From Chryseobacterium sp. GVT01B (GTDB taxonomy: Bacteria > Bacteroidota > Bacteroidia > Flavobacteriales > Weeksellaceae), in the NCBI RefSeq assembly GCF_019970045.1, contig NZ_JAHXYI010000007.1, forward strand, positions 186,001 to 250,000: a stretch of DNA of 64,000 nt, written 5' to 3'. The position numbers and the translations under genes are program-made. The notes under the pieces were generated by a model that saw nothing but the letters and a program-made list of their open reading frames with translations, ran no database searches and was not told the DNA's origin. Numbering within the stretch: the first letter of the stretch is position 1; every line of letters begins with the position of its first letter. Below are positions 18,645 through 28,179 of this stretch, piece by piece.

Positions 18645-20309
18645 CTATTTCGTTTCATTATAAAGCACTTTGTAGTACTCATCTGCCATCCTGTCGCTGT
18701 TGAAATGATCTTTCACATCATTCATTGCATTGTGCTGGATTTTTCTCCATTCATCAGGATGATCGTAATAGGTCGGAAGAATTTCGTTTTCAAGGATTTC
18801 ATATAATTTGTTTAAATCATAGTTGTCCTGTTCATAGATGCTCATGTTCATATAATCAGCTTTCGGGACAACGAAAGAATTTTCTCTATGTTTGGCAAAT
18901 TCCGGGATCCACCCATCATCGGTAGATAAATTCACAGAACCGTTCATAGCAGCGGTCATACCGGAAGTTCCTGAAGCTTCCCTTGGAACTCTGGGGTTGT
19001 TAAGCCATAGATCCGAACCTTGTTTTAAAGATTTACTTAAACTAAGTTCATATCCTGTAAGAACAGCCATACTTTTATGATTTTTACTTTCCTCAACCAG
19101 AGTATTGAATGTGGAAATGGCGGAATAGTCCATTGGATAAGGTTTTCCTGCCCAAATGATCTGTACCGGATATTTCGGGTTGTTAAGAAGTCTGTAGAAT
19201 CTTTCTTTATCATGCAGAAGAAGTTCCGCCCTTTTGTAGCCCGCAAATCTTCTTGCCCAGACAATGGTAAAAATATTAGGGTTAAATAAATTTCCCGTTT
19301 GATCCGCAACGATACTGAAAAGCTTTTTCTTCAAATACTTTTTACGGTAGTCAAAAACGGTGGCATCATTTTCATCTTTAGCGTTGTATAAAGGTTTATC
19401 AGACCAATATTTAAATTCCTGTGCGTTAGTGATAGACGTAATTTCACAGATGTCAGAATATTTATTCCACATGGCTCTGGAAACCACACCATGAAGCTGA
19501 GAAACGCCGTTGGCAATTCTGGCCATCCTTAATGCACAAAGGGAATGATTGAAGCGGTCATCATTGGAACCTTCAATCTTTTTTACTTCTTCCATGCTGT
19601 AGCCGGAGAAATAGGACATATCATAACATAATCTGAAACTATGTTTTTCATTTCCTGCTTCTTCAGGCGTATGTGTTGTGAAAACCAGTTTTTCCTTAAC
19701 TTTATTAAGGTCTCCGTTATATTTTTTCAACAGATAAAAGGCTGCCGGAAGCCCGTGAGCTTCATTAAGATGGTAAACATCTCTTTCAATATTCAATTCA
19801 TCTAATAGTTTGGCACCTCCTTTTCCTAATAAAATATATTGGGCAAGCTTGGTAGATTCATTGGCATCATATAATTTGTGACAGATTGTTTTGGAAACAT
19901 GATCGTTTTCCGGAACATCTGTGGAAAGAAAAAACATAGGTGCCGTATTGAACGTTTCAGGATCAAGGTACCATACTTTTACCCAAACCGGAGCACTGTG
20001 GATCTCGATTTGAAATTTTATTCCGGTGTCTTCCAGAAAGCTGTACATTTTTCTCGTCCATACAGGCTGTAAAGTCTGATCATGATTTCTTGCCTGGTCA
20101 TAATAACCAAACTTCCATAGAATTCCAATTCCTATAAGATCTTGTTTAAGATTATAGGCGCTTCTCATATGAGATCCGGCCAGAAAGCCAAGTCCTCCCG
20201 AATATATTTTAAGTACCTGCTCAAGAGCAAATTCCATCGAGAAATAGGCGGTTTTTTTGGAATATTGAGGATTGATATTGTAGGGTATTCTGAAATTCCT
20301 AAAATCCAT
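18645..20309 (-). CDS. Alpha-glucan phosphorylase-like protein (GT35, short form)
   Basis: 554 aa. Similar to the short alpha-glucan phosphorylase type: TAYFSMEFALEQ, SGGLGFLAGSHMRSA near residue 40, HLNEAHGLPAAF near 178, FTTHTPEEAGNEKH, RRFAGYKRAELL and ASGTSGMTAAMNGS. In phosphorylases the lysine that binds pyridoxal phosphate is expected in the last motif (SGTGNMK or SGTSGMK). Here Thr452 takes its place. Classical phosphorylases are about 800 aa. The fold call is firm. Phosphorolysis is doubtful; a PLP-independent glucosyltransferase role in glycogen metabolism is possible. Confidence 0.8.
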   Translation of the reverse strand: MDFRNFRIPYNINPQYSKKTAYFSMEFALEQVLKIYSGGLGFLAGSHMRSAYNLKQDLIGIGILWKFGYYDQARNHDQTLQPVWTRKMYSFLEDTGIKFQIEIHSAPVWVKVWYLDPETFNTAPMFFLSTDVPENDHVSKTICHKLYDANESTKLAQYILLGKGGAKLLDELNIERDVYHLNEAHGLPAAFYLLKKYNGDLNKVKEKLVFTTHTPEEAGNEKHSFRLCYDMSYFSGYSMEEVKKIEGSNDDRFNHSLCALRMARIANGVSQLHGVVSRAMWNKYSDICEITSITNAQEFKYWSDKPLYNAKDENDATVFDYRKKYLKKKLFSIVADQTGNLFNPNIFTIVWARRFAGYKRAELLLHDKERFYRLLNNPKYPVQIIWAGKPYPMDYSAISTFNTLVEESKNHKSMAVLTGYELSLSKSLKQGSDLWLNNPRVPREASGTSGMTAAMNGSVNLSTDDGWIPEFAKHRENSFVVPKADYMNMSIYEQDNYDLNKLYEILENEILPTYYDHPDEWRKIQHNAMNDVKDHFNSDRMADEYYKVLYNETK

Positions 20310-20335
20310 AAATGTGCGTTTGTGTTAGAAAAAGA

Positions 20336-20343
20336 CAAAGGTA
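20336..20343 (-). promoter_or_regulatory. Putative -7 box of the phosphorylase-like gene
   Basis: TACCTTTG on the minus strand fits TAnnTTTG, 27 nt before the ATG at 20309. No clear -33 element. The remaining 20344-20513 is AT-rich and without visible features. Confidence 0.45.
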
Positions 20344-20513
20344 TTAATTATGAAAATAAACTTTACATTAATTAACAGATAAATTAATTTTAAAACTAAG
20401 CATCGAATTGTTTTTTTACTTACCTTTAAGTGTGTAAATTTTTGATTATCAAAAACTTTTAACGATGAAAGCCCATGGCTGCATGTGTTCTTAATTAAAT
20501 AAAAAAATCACAC

Positions 20514-21311
20514 ATGAAAAAGACGTTTTCTGAGGAAGATCTGATAAAGAATCTGAGTTTATATTACCTGAACAGGCATTTGAAAAAAAAGCCCATGGAG
20601 AAGTATCACCGTACCATAGACGAATCTCCGCTTCATGACCGTGAAAAATACAGAAAGAAATCCGAGATTCTGCTTCTTAATTCTTTTATGCATCACTTCC
20701 CCGAAGTGAAATTTGAAAACCTTACCTGCGAGAGCCCGGACTTTATCGCAAAGTTAAACGACAAAAAAATCGGAATAGAACTGACTGAAGTAATCAATCA
20801 TCTGGAAATGAAGAAAGTGGAAAGCACTTTGAATAAAATGTTCCGTCAGGCAGAAATATTATTAGAACAGGAAGACACTACGAAATATCGTGGTGTTTAT
20901 TTTTTAGAATTCCATCCGGCAACTAAATTTGATCATCTTGAAGCACAGCAGGAAAATATCATTAATATTTATAAAAGCATCAAAAAAAACAAACCTGTGG
21001 GCTGTGTAAAAAGCATAAGGAAATCTTTTCATCGAAGAAATGTCTTTATTACTCATGAATACAACATGAACCTTTTTGATGAACTCTGCTCGGAAAAAAT
21101 TCTTGAACTCATTGAAAAGAAAAATGAAAAATTTCCTTACTACGATACCTCGGTGGATGAATGCTGGCTGGTGATTGTTTCAGATATGAATTCTATTGCT
21201 TCAAGATATACCTTTATTCAGGATAAAGAACATTTGACAGAGGTGAAAAGTCCTTTCCATAAAATATTTCATCTTGAAAATCTGTGTGGGAATATTACCA
21301 GTATAAAATAA
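20514..21311 (+). CDS. Uncharacterised protein, possible PD-(D/E)XK-like nuclease fold
   Basis: 265 aa. Not recognised as a named family. Near residues 72-92 it reads CESPDFIAKLNDKKIGIELT, with Pro75-Asp76, a turn, and a hydrophobic strand ending Ile-Glu89-Leu-Thr. This spacing resembles PD-(D/E)XK nucleases in which the lysine is replaced. There is no signal peptide or HTH domain. It is a lone gene with no methyltransferase, toxin or mobility partner beside it. Treat the nuclease idea as weak inference. Confidence 0.6.
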   Translation: MKKTFSEEDLIKNLSLYYLNRHLKKKPMEKYHRTIDESPLHDREKYRKKSEILLLNSFMHHFPEVKFENLTCESPDFIAKLNDKKIGIELTEVINHLEMKKVESTLNKMFRQAEILLEQEDTTKYRGVYFLEFHPATKFDHLEAQQENIINIYKSIKKNKPVGCVKSIRKSFHRRNVFITHEYNMNLFDELCSEKILELIEKKNEKFPYYDTSVDECWLVIVSDMNSIASRYTFIQDKEHLTEVKSPFHKIFHLENLCGNITSIK

Positions 21312-21426
21312 AATTTCTGGTGTTTTCTTGTGTTTAGGTATTTCGTGCTTTAAATTGTGTTTGTGTGAACTATTTTAAATTATTTCGTGTTTTAATTTGA
21401 AATAGTTTAAAATTATATAGATTTTA

Positions 21427-21456
21427 TTGTTTGTAATTAAAATATGGGTATATTTG
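21427..21456 (+). promoter_or_regulatory. Promoter of the T9SS type B gene
   Basis: TTG (21427-21429), 19 nt, TATATTTG (21449-21456), matching the Bacteroidetes consensus. The leader would be about 50 nt. The rest of 21312-21513 is AT-rich without other features. Confidence 0.6.
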
Positions 21457-21513
21457 GTGTACGTTGAATATCAATATGATGTATAACTAATAAACCATAA
21501 AAACATGTAATCT

Positions 21514-23616
21514 ATGAGAAAACTTTTACTTTTCATACTTCTGTGCATCTCTCATACTTATTATTCTCAGGCAGATTGTGCTACCGCATTATCCGTCTGC
21601 GGAAACTCAAATATCACTTACAGTCCTACAGGATATGGTAATATAAAAGAATTGGTAAACTCAGGAAGTTGTATAGACTTCACCGGAGAGCATAATTCCA
21701 TTTGGTATAAAATTACGATTGCTACCGGAGGTACCCTTACTTTTGATCTGGTTCCGAATAATCCGGATGCCGATTATGACTGGGCTATTTTTGGTCCTAA
21801 TGTAAACTGTGGAAGCTTAGGTTCACCCATACGTTGTAATGCTGCAACCGTTATCGGGCCTGGCCCGGCTACAGGATTAAATATGACAAGTACTCTTCTG
21901 AGTGCTGCCGGAGGTTCTCTGACACCCTATTGCAGATATATGGATGTTTTGCCAGGACAGACGTATTACTTGTTTATTGATAACTGGGTAAGCAGTACCA
22001 GTTCTACAACGGCTCCGTTTTCTTTGACATGGGGTGGAACTGCTACACTGGCTTCACCATTTACAGACCCTAATATTCAGACACAACCATTTACACCTCC
22101 TGGAATTCCTGCAGCTAACCCTGCCGATCCGAGAGAAGTGGTAATCTGTTCAAGTACAGCTCTGTTTGATTTTTCTACATTGTCTGCAGGAATTCTCAAT
22201 GGAAATCAAAACTTTAATGTAAGTTATCATCTGAGCCAGAATGATGCTTTAACGGGGAATAATCCTATTACGGCTCCAATCACAGTAAATACAACCACTG
22301 TTTATTATTACAGTATCAATTATACCGATCCAACTAATGCCAGCAATCCGCTTAATAAGTGTAAGCAGGTTGGAACGTTTAAATTCAAAGACGGTTCCAT
22401 TACAGTTAAAAATGTAACATTAACCGAATGTAACAATAATAATGCAGGTACAGCTTTATTTGATTTAACCACAGCAGATGTTATTGGAAACCCGAATGTC
22501 ACTAAAAAATACTATCATACGATGTCGGATCTCAATGCCGGTATCAATGAGATTACTACTCCTATGGCATTTGTATCTGCAGAAGGGATGGTTTATGTAA
22601 AAGTCATCTCAGAATTTGGCTGTACTGCGGTGGCACAGATCACCTTGAAGTTTTATCCGGTAGTGGTGGTGAATGAAGTGACACTGAGATCATGCTTCAT
22701 CGAGGGCAATCCATCTACTGCATCTTTCAATCTTGTTAATGCTTCAGTAACCGGCCAGACCAATCCGACCAAGAAATATTATCCTTCATTGACCGATGCT
22801 GTCAATCAGACCAATGAAATTCTGAATGCTAATAATTATATTGCTCCTAATGGATTTGTATATGTAAGAGTTTCCAATGCTCAGGGATGTTATGCAATAG
22901 CCAGAATTACTTTAGTTGTTATTGCTCCGGTATATTCTGATAAACTTAAAGATGTAACTATTTGTGCAGAAGATCAGACGACACTGGATGCTGGGCCAGG
23001 ATTCAAAAGCTACGAATGGAACACGGGTGCCACTACCCAAACGATCAAAGCAGGAATTGGAGTATATTGGGTAAAACTTAAAACAGGAGAATGTATTGCT
23101 ACACAAACAGTAAAAGTACTTCCTTCCGAACAGCCGGTTGTTTCCGGAATTGATATCTCAAATAATACAATTACAGTTTCAGTAACAGGAGGAAATCCGG
23201 CGTATAAATATTCAATAGACAATATTATCTGGCAGGACTCTAATGTATTTAATAATCTTTCAAGAGGAGATCATAAAGTTTACGTAAAAGACGCTTACGA
23301 TTGCGATCCCATAGAAATAGGAGTGGTTGTACCTAATTTGGTCAACGTGATTACCCCAAATGCTGATGGAGTGAACGATGTGATTGATTATTCAGCATTA
23401 GGCAATAAACAAAACCTTATTATGAATATTTTTGACCGTTACGGAAACAAAATATTCCAGGCTGACAGATCAAATGGTTATAAATGGGATGGTACACAGG
23501 GCGGAAGAAGAGTGCCTACCGGAACATACTGGTATTCTATCACATGGAATGAAAATGATAAAAATAATACAGCAATCAAATTTACAGGTTGGGTATTGGT
23601 AAAAAACAGAGAATAA
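21514..23616 (+). CDS. T9SS type B sorted surface protein
   Basis: 700 aa. A signal peptide (MRKLLLFILLCISHTYYSQ) is followed by a Cys-containing domain (ADCATALSVCGNS). Ig-like/PKD-type repeats follow at about residues 220-480, with recurring FDLTTADVIG, KKYYHTMSDL and VYVKV segments. The C-terminal 90 residues are the gliding-motility/type B sorting domain: VITPNADGVNDV, then MNIFDRYGNKIFQ, YKWDGTQGGRRVPTGTYWY and FTGWVLVKNRE. It would be exported by the T9SS whose core genes lie at 35-40 kb. Binding target unknown. Confidence 0.92.
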   Translation: MRKLLLFILLCISHTYYSQADCATALSVCGNSNITYSPTGYGNIKELVNSGSCIDFTGEHNSIWYKITIATGGTLTFDLVPNNPDADYDWAIFGPNVNCGSLGSPIRCNAATVIGPGPATGLNMTSTLLSAAGGSLTPYCRYMDVLPGQTYYLFIDNWVSSTSSTTAPFSLTWGGTATLASPFTDPNIQTQPFTPPGIPAANPADPREVVICSSTALFDFSTLSAGILNGNQNFNVSYHLSQNDALTGNNPITAPITVNTTTVYYYSINYTDPTNASNPLNKCKQVGTFKFKDGSITVKNVTLTECNNNNAGTALFDLTTADVIGNPNVTKKYYHTMSDLNAGINEITTPMAFVSAEGMVYVKVISEFGCTAVAQITLKFYPVVVVNEVTLRSCFIEGNPSTASFNLVNASVTGQTNPTKKYYPSLTDAVNQTNEILNANNYIAPNGFVYVRVSNAQGCYAIARITLVVIAPVYSDKLKDVTICAEDQTTLDAGPGFKSYEWNTGATTQTIKAGIGVYWVKLKTGECIATQTVKVLPSEQPVVSGIDISNNTITVSVTGGNPAYKYSIDNIIWQDSNVFNNLSRGDHKVYVKDAYDCDPIEIGVVVPNLVNVITPNADGVNDVIDYSALGNKQNLIMNIFDRYGNKIFQADRSNGYKWDGTQGGRRVPTGTYWYSITWNENDKNNTAIKFTGWVLVKNRE

Positions 23617-23637
23617 CAATAAATATAATACATAGAT

Positions 23638-23665
23638 AAAACCACTTCATTTGAAGTGGTTTTTA
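23638..23665 (+). terminator. Terminator after the T9SS type B gene
   Basis: AAAACCACTTCA and TGAAGTGGTTTT form a long A/T-flanked stem ending in a T-run. An upstream in-frame start of the next gene lies inside this hairpin and is therefore unlikely to be used. Confidence 0.75.
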
Positions 23666-23704
23666 TTTTTAAAAGTTTTTAAATTAGGTATCAAAATAGA
23701 AAAA

Positions 23705-24295
23705 ATGAAAGACCTGTTTGTAAAACGTTTTGAATATTATAAATCCCTGGGAGATAAAACATTTGACCAGCTTTCTGAGGAACAGATGTTCTGGCAGTAT
23801 AATGATGAAAGTAATTCTATTGCCGTCATTGTGAAACATATTGCAGGAAATATGCTTTCAAGATGGACTAATTTTCTTACTGAAGATGGAGAGAAGTCAT
23901 GGCGTAACCGTGACGGAGAGTTTGTCAATACATTTACTACTAAAGAACAGGTGCTGGATTTTTGGGAAAAAGGCTGGGAATGTTTTTTTGATGCCCTTGA
24001 AAAGATAAATGATGACAACCTTTACTCAACAACTTATATCAGAGGGGAAGCTCACCCTGTTATTGATGCTGTTCTCCGCCAGTTAGCTCACTATCCTTAT
24101 CATATTGGTCAGATTGTTTATATCGCGAAAATGATAAAAAATGAAGATTGGAATACACTGTCTATTGCCAGAAACCGTTCTCAGGAGTTTAATACAGAAA
24201 TGAAAAGCAAATTTTTAAATAGTGAACCAGATACCAATTCATCACCCGTCTGCTTTCAAAACAGCCCTGAAGTAAGGGATGAATATAAACAATAG
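23705..24295 (+). CDS. DUF1572 (DinB-superfamily) protein
   Basis: 196 aa from the ATG at 23705. An in-frame start 18 codons earlier falls within the preceding terminator. The DinB four-helix fold is indicated by SIAVIVKHIAGNMLSRWTNF near residue 40 with a metal-binding-type His, and by AVLRQLAHYPYHIGQIVYIA near 125 with the second His pair. DUF1572 members look like metal-dependent thiol transferase or hydrolase relatives, but no substrate is known. The C-terminus is a polar tail. Confidence 0.85.
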   Translation: MKDLFVKRFEYYKSLGDKTFDQLSEEQMFWQYNDESNSIAVIVKHIAGNMLSRWTNFLTEDGEKSWRNRDGEFVNTFTTKEQVLDFWEKGWECFFDALEKINDDNLYSTTYIRGEAHPVIDAVLRQLAHYPYHIGQIVYIAKMIKNEDWNTLSIARNRSQEFNTEMKSKFLNSEPDTNSSPVCFQNSPEVRDEYKQ

Positions 24296-24306
24296 ATTGA
24301 ATCAAT

Positions 24307-24336
24307 CTTGGATTCTTATTAAAATTACTATCTTTG
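24307..24336 (+). promoter_or_regulatory. Promoter of mtaB
   Basis: TTG (24307-24309), 19 nt, TATCTTTG (24329-24336), a near-ideal Bacteroidetes promoter 25 nt before the ATG. Confidence 0.7.
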
Positions 24337-24361
24337 CACCCATAAAATTCAGGAGTAACAA

Positions 24362-25708
24362 ATGTCTACTTTTCATAGAACTGCCGCGTTTCATACACTT
24401 GGCTGCAAATTAAATTTTGCGGAAACATCTACTATTGCCCGTCAATTAACAGATGCAGGTTATGATAAGGTAAGTTTTGATGAAAAAGCAAACGTGTATG
24501 TTATCAATACATGTTCGGTGACAGAAAATGCTGACCGTGAGTGTAAACTGCATGTAAAAAGAGCCATGAAAGCCAATCCGGAAGGACTGGTTGTTATTGT
24601 TGGATGTTATGCACAATTGAAACCAGAAGAAATTTCCCAAATTGAAGGTGTTGATCTTGTTTTAGGAGCGAAAGAAAAATTCAATATTCTGAGCTACCTT
24701 GATGATTTGGAGAAATCTGAGAATGAAGGAGTAGTGCACTCATGTGAAATTGAAGAAACAGACTTCTTTATCGGAAGTTATTCTATTGGTGACAGAACCA
24801 GAGCTTTCCTGAAAGTACAGGATGGCTGTGACTATAAATGTACATACTGTACGATCCCGTTAGCAAGAGGAATTTCACGTTCTGATACTATTGAAAATGT
24901 TCTCAGAAACGCCACAGAAATTGCTGCAAAAGACATCAAAGAAATTGTTCTTACAGGTGTGAATATCGGTGATTATGGTAAAGGTGAATTCGGAAATAAA
25001 AGACACGAACATACTTTCCTTGATCTTATTTCGGAACTTGATAAAGTAGAAGGGATTGAAAGAATCCGTATATCTTCTATTGAACCCAACCTTTTGAAAG
25101 ATGAAAGTATCGAACTGGTTTCTAAAAGTAAAAGCTTTGTTCCGCATTTTCATATCCCGTTACAGTCCGGAAGTGATGATCTCCTGAAAAAGATGAAACG
25201 CCGTTATCTGACAAAACTATACAATGACAGAGTCAACAAAATCCGTGAGGTAATGCCTGATGCGGCTATTGGTGTAGATGTTATTGTAGGTTTCCCGGGT
25301 GAAACAGAGGAGATATTTATGGAAACCTATAATTTCCTTAATGAACTTCCTATTACTTATCTTCACGTATTTACCTATTCTGAAAGAGAAAATACGGAAG
25401 CTGCTGCCATGGAAGGTATTGTTCCGGTAGCTGAAAGAAAAAAACGTAATAAAATGCTTAGAATTCTATCTGAAAAGAAGAAAATGGCATTTTATCAGAC
25501 ACAACTTGGAAAATCGCTTCCAGTTCTTTGGGAGCACGAAAATAAAGACGGGAAAATGTTTGGCTTCACAGAAAACTATGTGAGAGTCCAGAAAGACTTT
25601 GATCCTGCATCCGTAAATCAAATCGAATTTCTAAATTTAGAAAAAATCCTGTCAGATGGCACGGTTTCTGTGCAATCTTCTTACCAAAATTTTTTAGCAA
25701 AAGCGTAG
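24362..25708 (+). CDS. mtaB: tRNA t6A37 C2-methylthiotransferase MtaB
   Basis: 448 aa. Converts t6A to ms2t6A at position 37 of ANN-decoding tRNAs, using two [4Fe-4S] clusters. The N-terminal MTTase domain has the three auxiliary-cluster cysteines in HTLGCKLN, INTCSVTENAD and VGCYAQLKPEE. The radical-SAM motif CDYKCTYC is near residue 156, followed by PLARGISRS and LTGVNIGDYG. The C-terminal part is a TRAM-like region. MtaB is preferred over MiaB because of length and the early KLNFAETS segment. It has its own promoter. Confidence 0.95.
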   Translation: MSTFHRTAAFHTLGCKLNFAETSTIARQLTDAGYDKVSFDEKANVYVINTCSVTENADRECKLHVKRAMKANPEGLVVIVGCYAQLKPEEISQIEGVDLVLGAKEKFNILSYLDDLEKSENEGVVHSCEIEETDFFIGSYSIGDRTRAFLKVQDGCDYKCTYCTIPLARGISRSDTIENVLRNATEIAAKDIKEIVLTGVNIGDYGKGEFGNKRHEHTFLDLISELDKVEGIERIRISSIEPNLLKDESIELVSKSKSFVPHFHIPLQSGSDDLLKKMKRRYLTKLYNDRVNKIREVMPDAAIGVDVIVGFPGETEEIFMETYNFLNELPITYLHVFTYSERENTEAAAMEGIVPVAERKKRNKMLRILSEKKKMAFYQTQLGKSLPVLWEHENKDGKMFGFTENYVRVQKDFDPASVNQIEFLNLEKILSDGTVSVQSSYQNFLAKA

Positions 25709-25762
25709 GCTCTTTGCTAAAATTCTACTAAATTTATTTTTAAACTTTTAAATACTACATTC

Positions 25763-27280
25763 ATGAGAGATAAGTTTTTATCTTGGGGAATTGTATTAGT
25801 AATTGCTACATGGATTATAGCAATACTGATCAGAGCGCATTATTGGATACCAACGCTGTTATCCGCAATTTATGCATTAGGTGTATACAATGCTTACCAA
25901 TCGAAACATGCTATTTTGAGGAACTTTCCTGTATTGGGATACTTCAGGTATTTTTTCGAGAGTATTTCACCTGAAATGCAGCAGTACTTTATTGAAAGGG
26001 AGACAGACGGGAAACCGTTTCCAAGAAATCAGCGTTCTGCAGTATACAGACGTGCAAAAAATTTAAGTGATACCGTAGCTTTTGGTACACAGCTGGAAGT
26101 TAATCACAGAAAATATGAAGGGATCAAGCATTCTATTTATGCAAAATCACCATCAGAAGAGCTTCCTAGAGTATGGGTAGGAGGAGAACAGTGTACACAG
26201 CCTTACCACGCTTCATTATTTAATATCTCAGCCATGAGTTTCGGGGCATTGAGTGACAGAGCTCAGATCTCCCTGAACAGAGGTGCCAAAAAAGGAAATT
26301 TTTATCACAATACAGGAGAAGGAGGAATTTCGCCACACCATATGGAAGGAGGTGATTTATGCTGGCAGATCGGAACAGGGTACTTTGGATGTCGTGATGA
26401 AGAAGGAAAGTTCAATCCGGAGCTTTTTGAAAAATATTCAACTCTTCCTAATGTGAAAATGATTGAGATCAAACTATCACAAGGGGCAAAACCAGGGCAT
26501 GGTGGAGTTCTACCGGGTGTAAAAAACACTCCGGAAATTGCAGCGATCCGTCACGTAACGCCTGGAATGACTGTTATTTCACCACCATCACATACCTCAT
26601 TCTCTGATGCAGCAGGATTGCTGAGGTTTGTACAGCAGCTGAGAGAACTTTCAGGAGGAAAGCCTGTAGGATTCAAGCTTTGTATCGGAGATACCAAAGA
26701 ATTTGAAGATATCTGCGTTCAAATGAATGTTTTGAAAATTTATCCGGACTTTATTACCATAGACGGAGCGGAAGGAGGAACAGGAGCTGCACCGCCGGAA
26801 TTCTCAGATGGAGTAGGGATGCCATTGGAACCAGCTTTGATATTTGTCAACAGAACGCTTAATAACTATAATGTAAGAAACAAACTAAGAGTGATTGCCA
26901 GCGGAAAAGTTCTTACCAGTCTGGATATTCTGAGAGCAATTTCGATGGGTGCAGATATGTGTAACAATGCAAGAGGATTTATGTTCTCTCTGGGATGTAT
27001 TCAGGCGTTGAGATGTAATACAAACAACTGCCCTACAGGAGTTGCTACCCAAGATAAAATGCTTATTAAGGGGCTTGAAGTAACGGATAAAGCAGAAAGA
27101 GTATATCACTTCCATAAAAACACGCTTCATACATGCAATGAACTGATTGCTGCTGCAGGAAGAAGTTCTTATGAAGAAGTAGATGCTACCATGTTTATGA
27201 GAGGAGATGAGTTTGACCACCTTGCAGATCTTTATTTCCCGGATATTTTAGGAAATGTGAAGCAGAAGGCAAGATCGTAA
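25763..27280 (+). CDS. FMN-binding glutamate synthase-family protein
   Basis: 505 aa. Two N-terminal membrane segments (residues about 8-42) are followed by a GltB-like FMN domain: NISAMSFGALSDRAQISLNR, NTGEGGISPHHMEGGDLCW, SQGAKPGHGGVLPG and IDGAEGGTGAAPPEFSD. The Fe-S cysteine set CIQALRCNTNNC lies near residue 412. It has no amidotransferase domain, so it is not a full glutamate synthase. The family is common and membrane-bound, with an unknown substrate. Confidence 0.88.
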   Translation: MRDKFLSWGIVLVIATWIIAILIRAHYWIPTLLSAIYALGVYNAYQSKHAILRNFPVLGYFRYFFESISPEMQQYFIERETDGKPFPRNQRSAVYRRAKNLSDTVAFGTQLEVNHRKYEGIKHSIYAKSPSEELPRVWVGGEQCTQPYHASLFNISAMSFGALSDRAQISLNRGAKKGNFYHNTGEGGISPHHMEGGDLCWQIGTGYFGCRDEEGKFNPELFEKYSTLPNVKMIEIKLSQGAKPGHGGVLPGVKNTPEIAAIRHVTPGMTVISPPSHTSFSDAAGLLRFVQQLRELSGGKPVGFKLCIGDTKEFEDICVQMNVLKIYPDFITIDGAEGGTGAAPPEFSDGVGMPLEPALIFVNRTLNNYNVRNKLRVIASGKVLTSLDILRAISMGADMCNNARGFMFSLGCIQALRCNTNNCPTGVATQDKMLIKGLEVTDKAERVYHFHKNTLHTCNELIAAAGRSSYEEVDATMFMRGDEFDHLADLYFPDILGNVKQKARS

Positions 27281-27297
27281 TCCACATTAAGTATAAC

Positions 27298-27329
27298 AAA
27301 AAACACCGCCATTAAGACGGTGTTTTTTA
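27298..27329. terminator. Bidirectional terminator
   Basis: AACACCG and CGGTGTT with A- and T-runs, between the glutamate synthase-like gene and the convergent lipoprotein. Confidence 0.75.
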
Positions 27330-27344
27330 TTGTATGAATATTTT

Positions 27345-28124
27345 TTATTGTTGTTGTTCTGTTGTTTGTTTCTCACCACTTGGTCTGTCCTCTCTTCCAT
27401 AAATCTGAAAGTTGAATACAAAAGATTTATTTCTGTAAGAAGTATTTAAGTAAGGATAATGAGGGTTTCTAGCAAAAGCAGCTCTGGAAGGAACAATAAT
27501 TACTCCTTGTAAGTTATAAGGAGCCTCGCTAGAAGGATTATTGAATGCTTTGAACTTTTGTAAAGCTTCTCTGAAACCAGGAATCTGGTAATATTTTGCT
27601 TTTTTTGCAGCATCAGTTGTACCAGCCTCTAATATTGATTTCTTCACATAATAAAACATTGGGTCGATAACAGGAATACCTGTTCCGTCAATGGTATTTA
27701 AAAACGCGGCTTTTGACGTGAATGATGTGTTTCCGTCAGAATTAACAGCCAGATAAGAGTAAGTTCTTCCCATGATTTTGATAATATCATCATCTTTGAT
27801 TGTAGATTCATAAGGAGGAGTGGGGTTAGCAGGAGGTTGTGCTCCATTTCTGATAATATAGATAGTTCCTGAAGGAAGTGTTACGGGATTCAGTTCAGAT
27901 AATTTTTTTTCATTATCATCCGCAGTATCCGTAGAACTGAAAGCTTTTATATTACCTTGTGCATCCAGATAATTTTCATCCATCAATTTTTTAATGGCTT
28001 GATCATCATATGTGTTTTGTGTTGTAATGTCTTCCGGCTCTACATAAGGTTCTGTCGTATCATCTTTTTTACAGGCGGAAAAACACAAAGATCCTGCAAG
28101 GATATATAAAAATATTTTTTTCAT
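27345..28124 (-). CDS. Lipoprotein, probably FKBP-like
   Basis: 259 aa. A lipoprotein signal (MKKIFLYILAGSLCFSAC, then KKDDTTEPY) is followed by an acidic linker. The C-terminal half reads like a divergent FKBP prolyl isomerase: FREALQKFKAF, then LQGVIIVPSRAAFARN in place of the usual IPxxLAYG, and SFVFNFQIYG in place of the final FDVEL strand. Catalytic residues cannot be verified by eye. It is transcribed divergently from the S4 gene and ends in a Gln-rich tail. Confidence 0.6.
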   Translation of the reverse strand: MKKIFLYILAGSLCFSACKKDDTTEPYVEPEDITTQNTYDDQAIKKLMDENYLDAQGNIKAFSSTDTADDNEKKLSELNPVTLPSGTIYIIRNGAQPPANPTPPYESTIKDDDIIKIMGRTYSYLAVNSDGNTSFTSKAAFLNTIDGTGIPVIDPMFYYVKKSILEAGTTDAAKKAKYYQIPGFREALQKFKAFNNPSSEAPYNLQGVIIVPSRAAFARNPHYPYLNTSYRNKSFVFNFQIYGREDRPSGEKQTTEQQQ

Positions 28125-28162
28125 TTCAAAAAACTTTAATTACTTTACAAATAATATAACGG

Positions 28163-28170
28163 CAAAAGTA
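28163..28170 (-). promoter_or_regulatory. Putative -7 box of the FKBP-like gene
   Basis: TACTTTTG on the minus strand fits TAnnTTTG, 39 nt before the ATG at 28124. No clear -33 element. The site lies in the short divergent intergenic region. Confidence 0.4.
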
Positions 28171-28179
28171 TAAAAAAAT

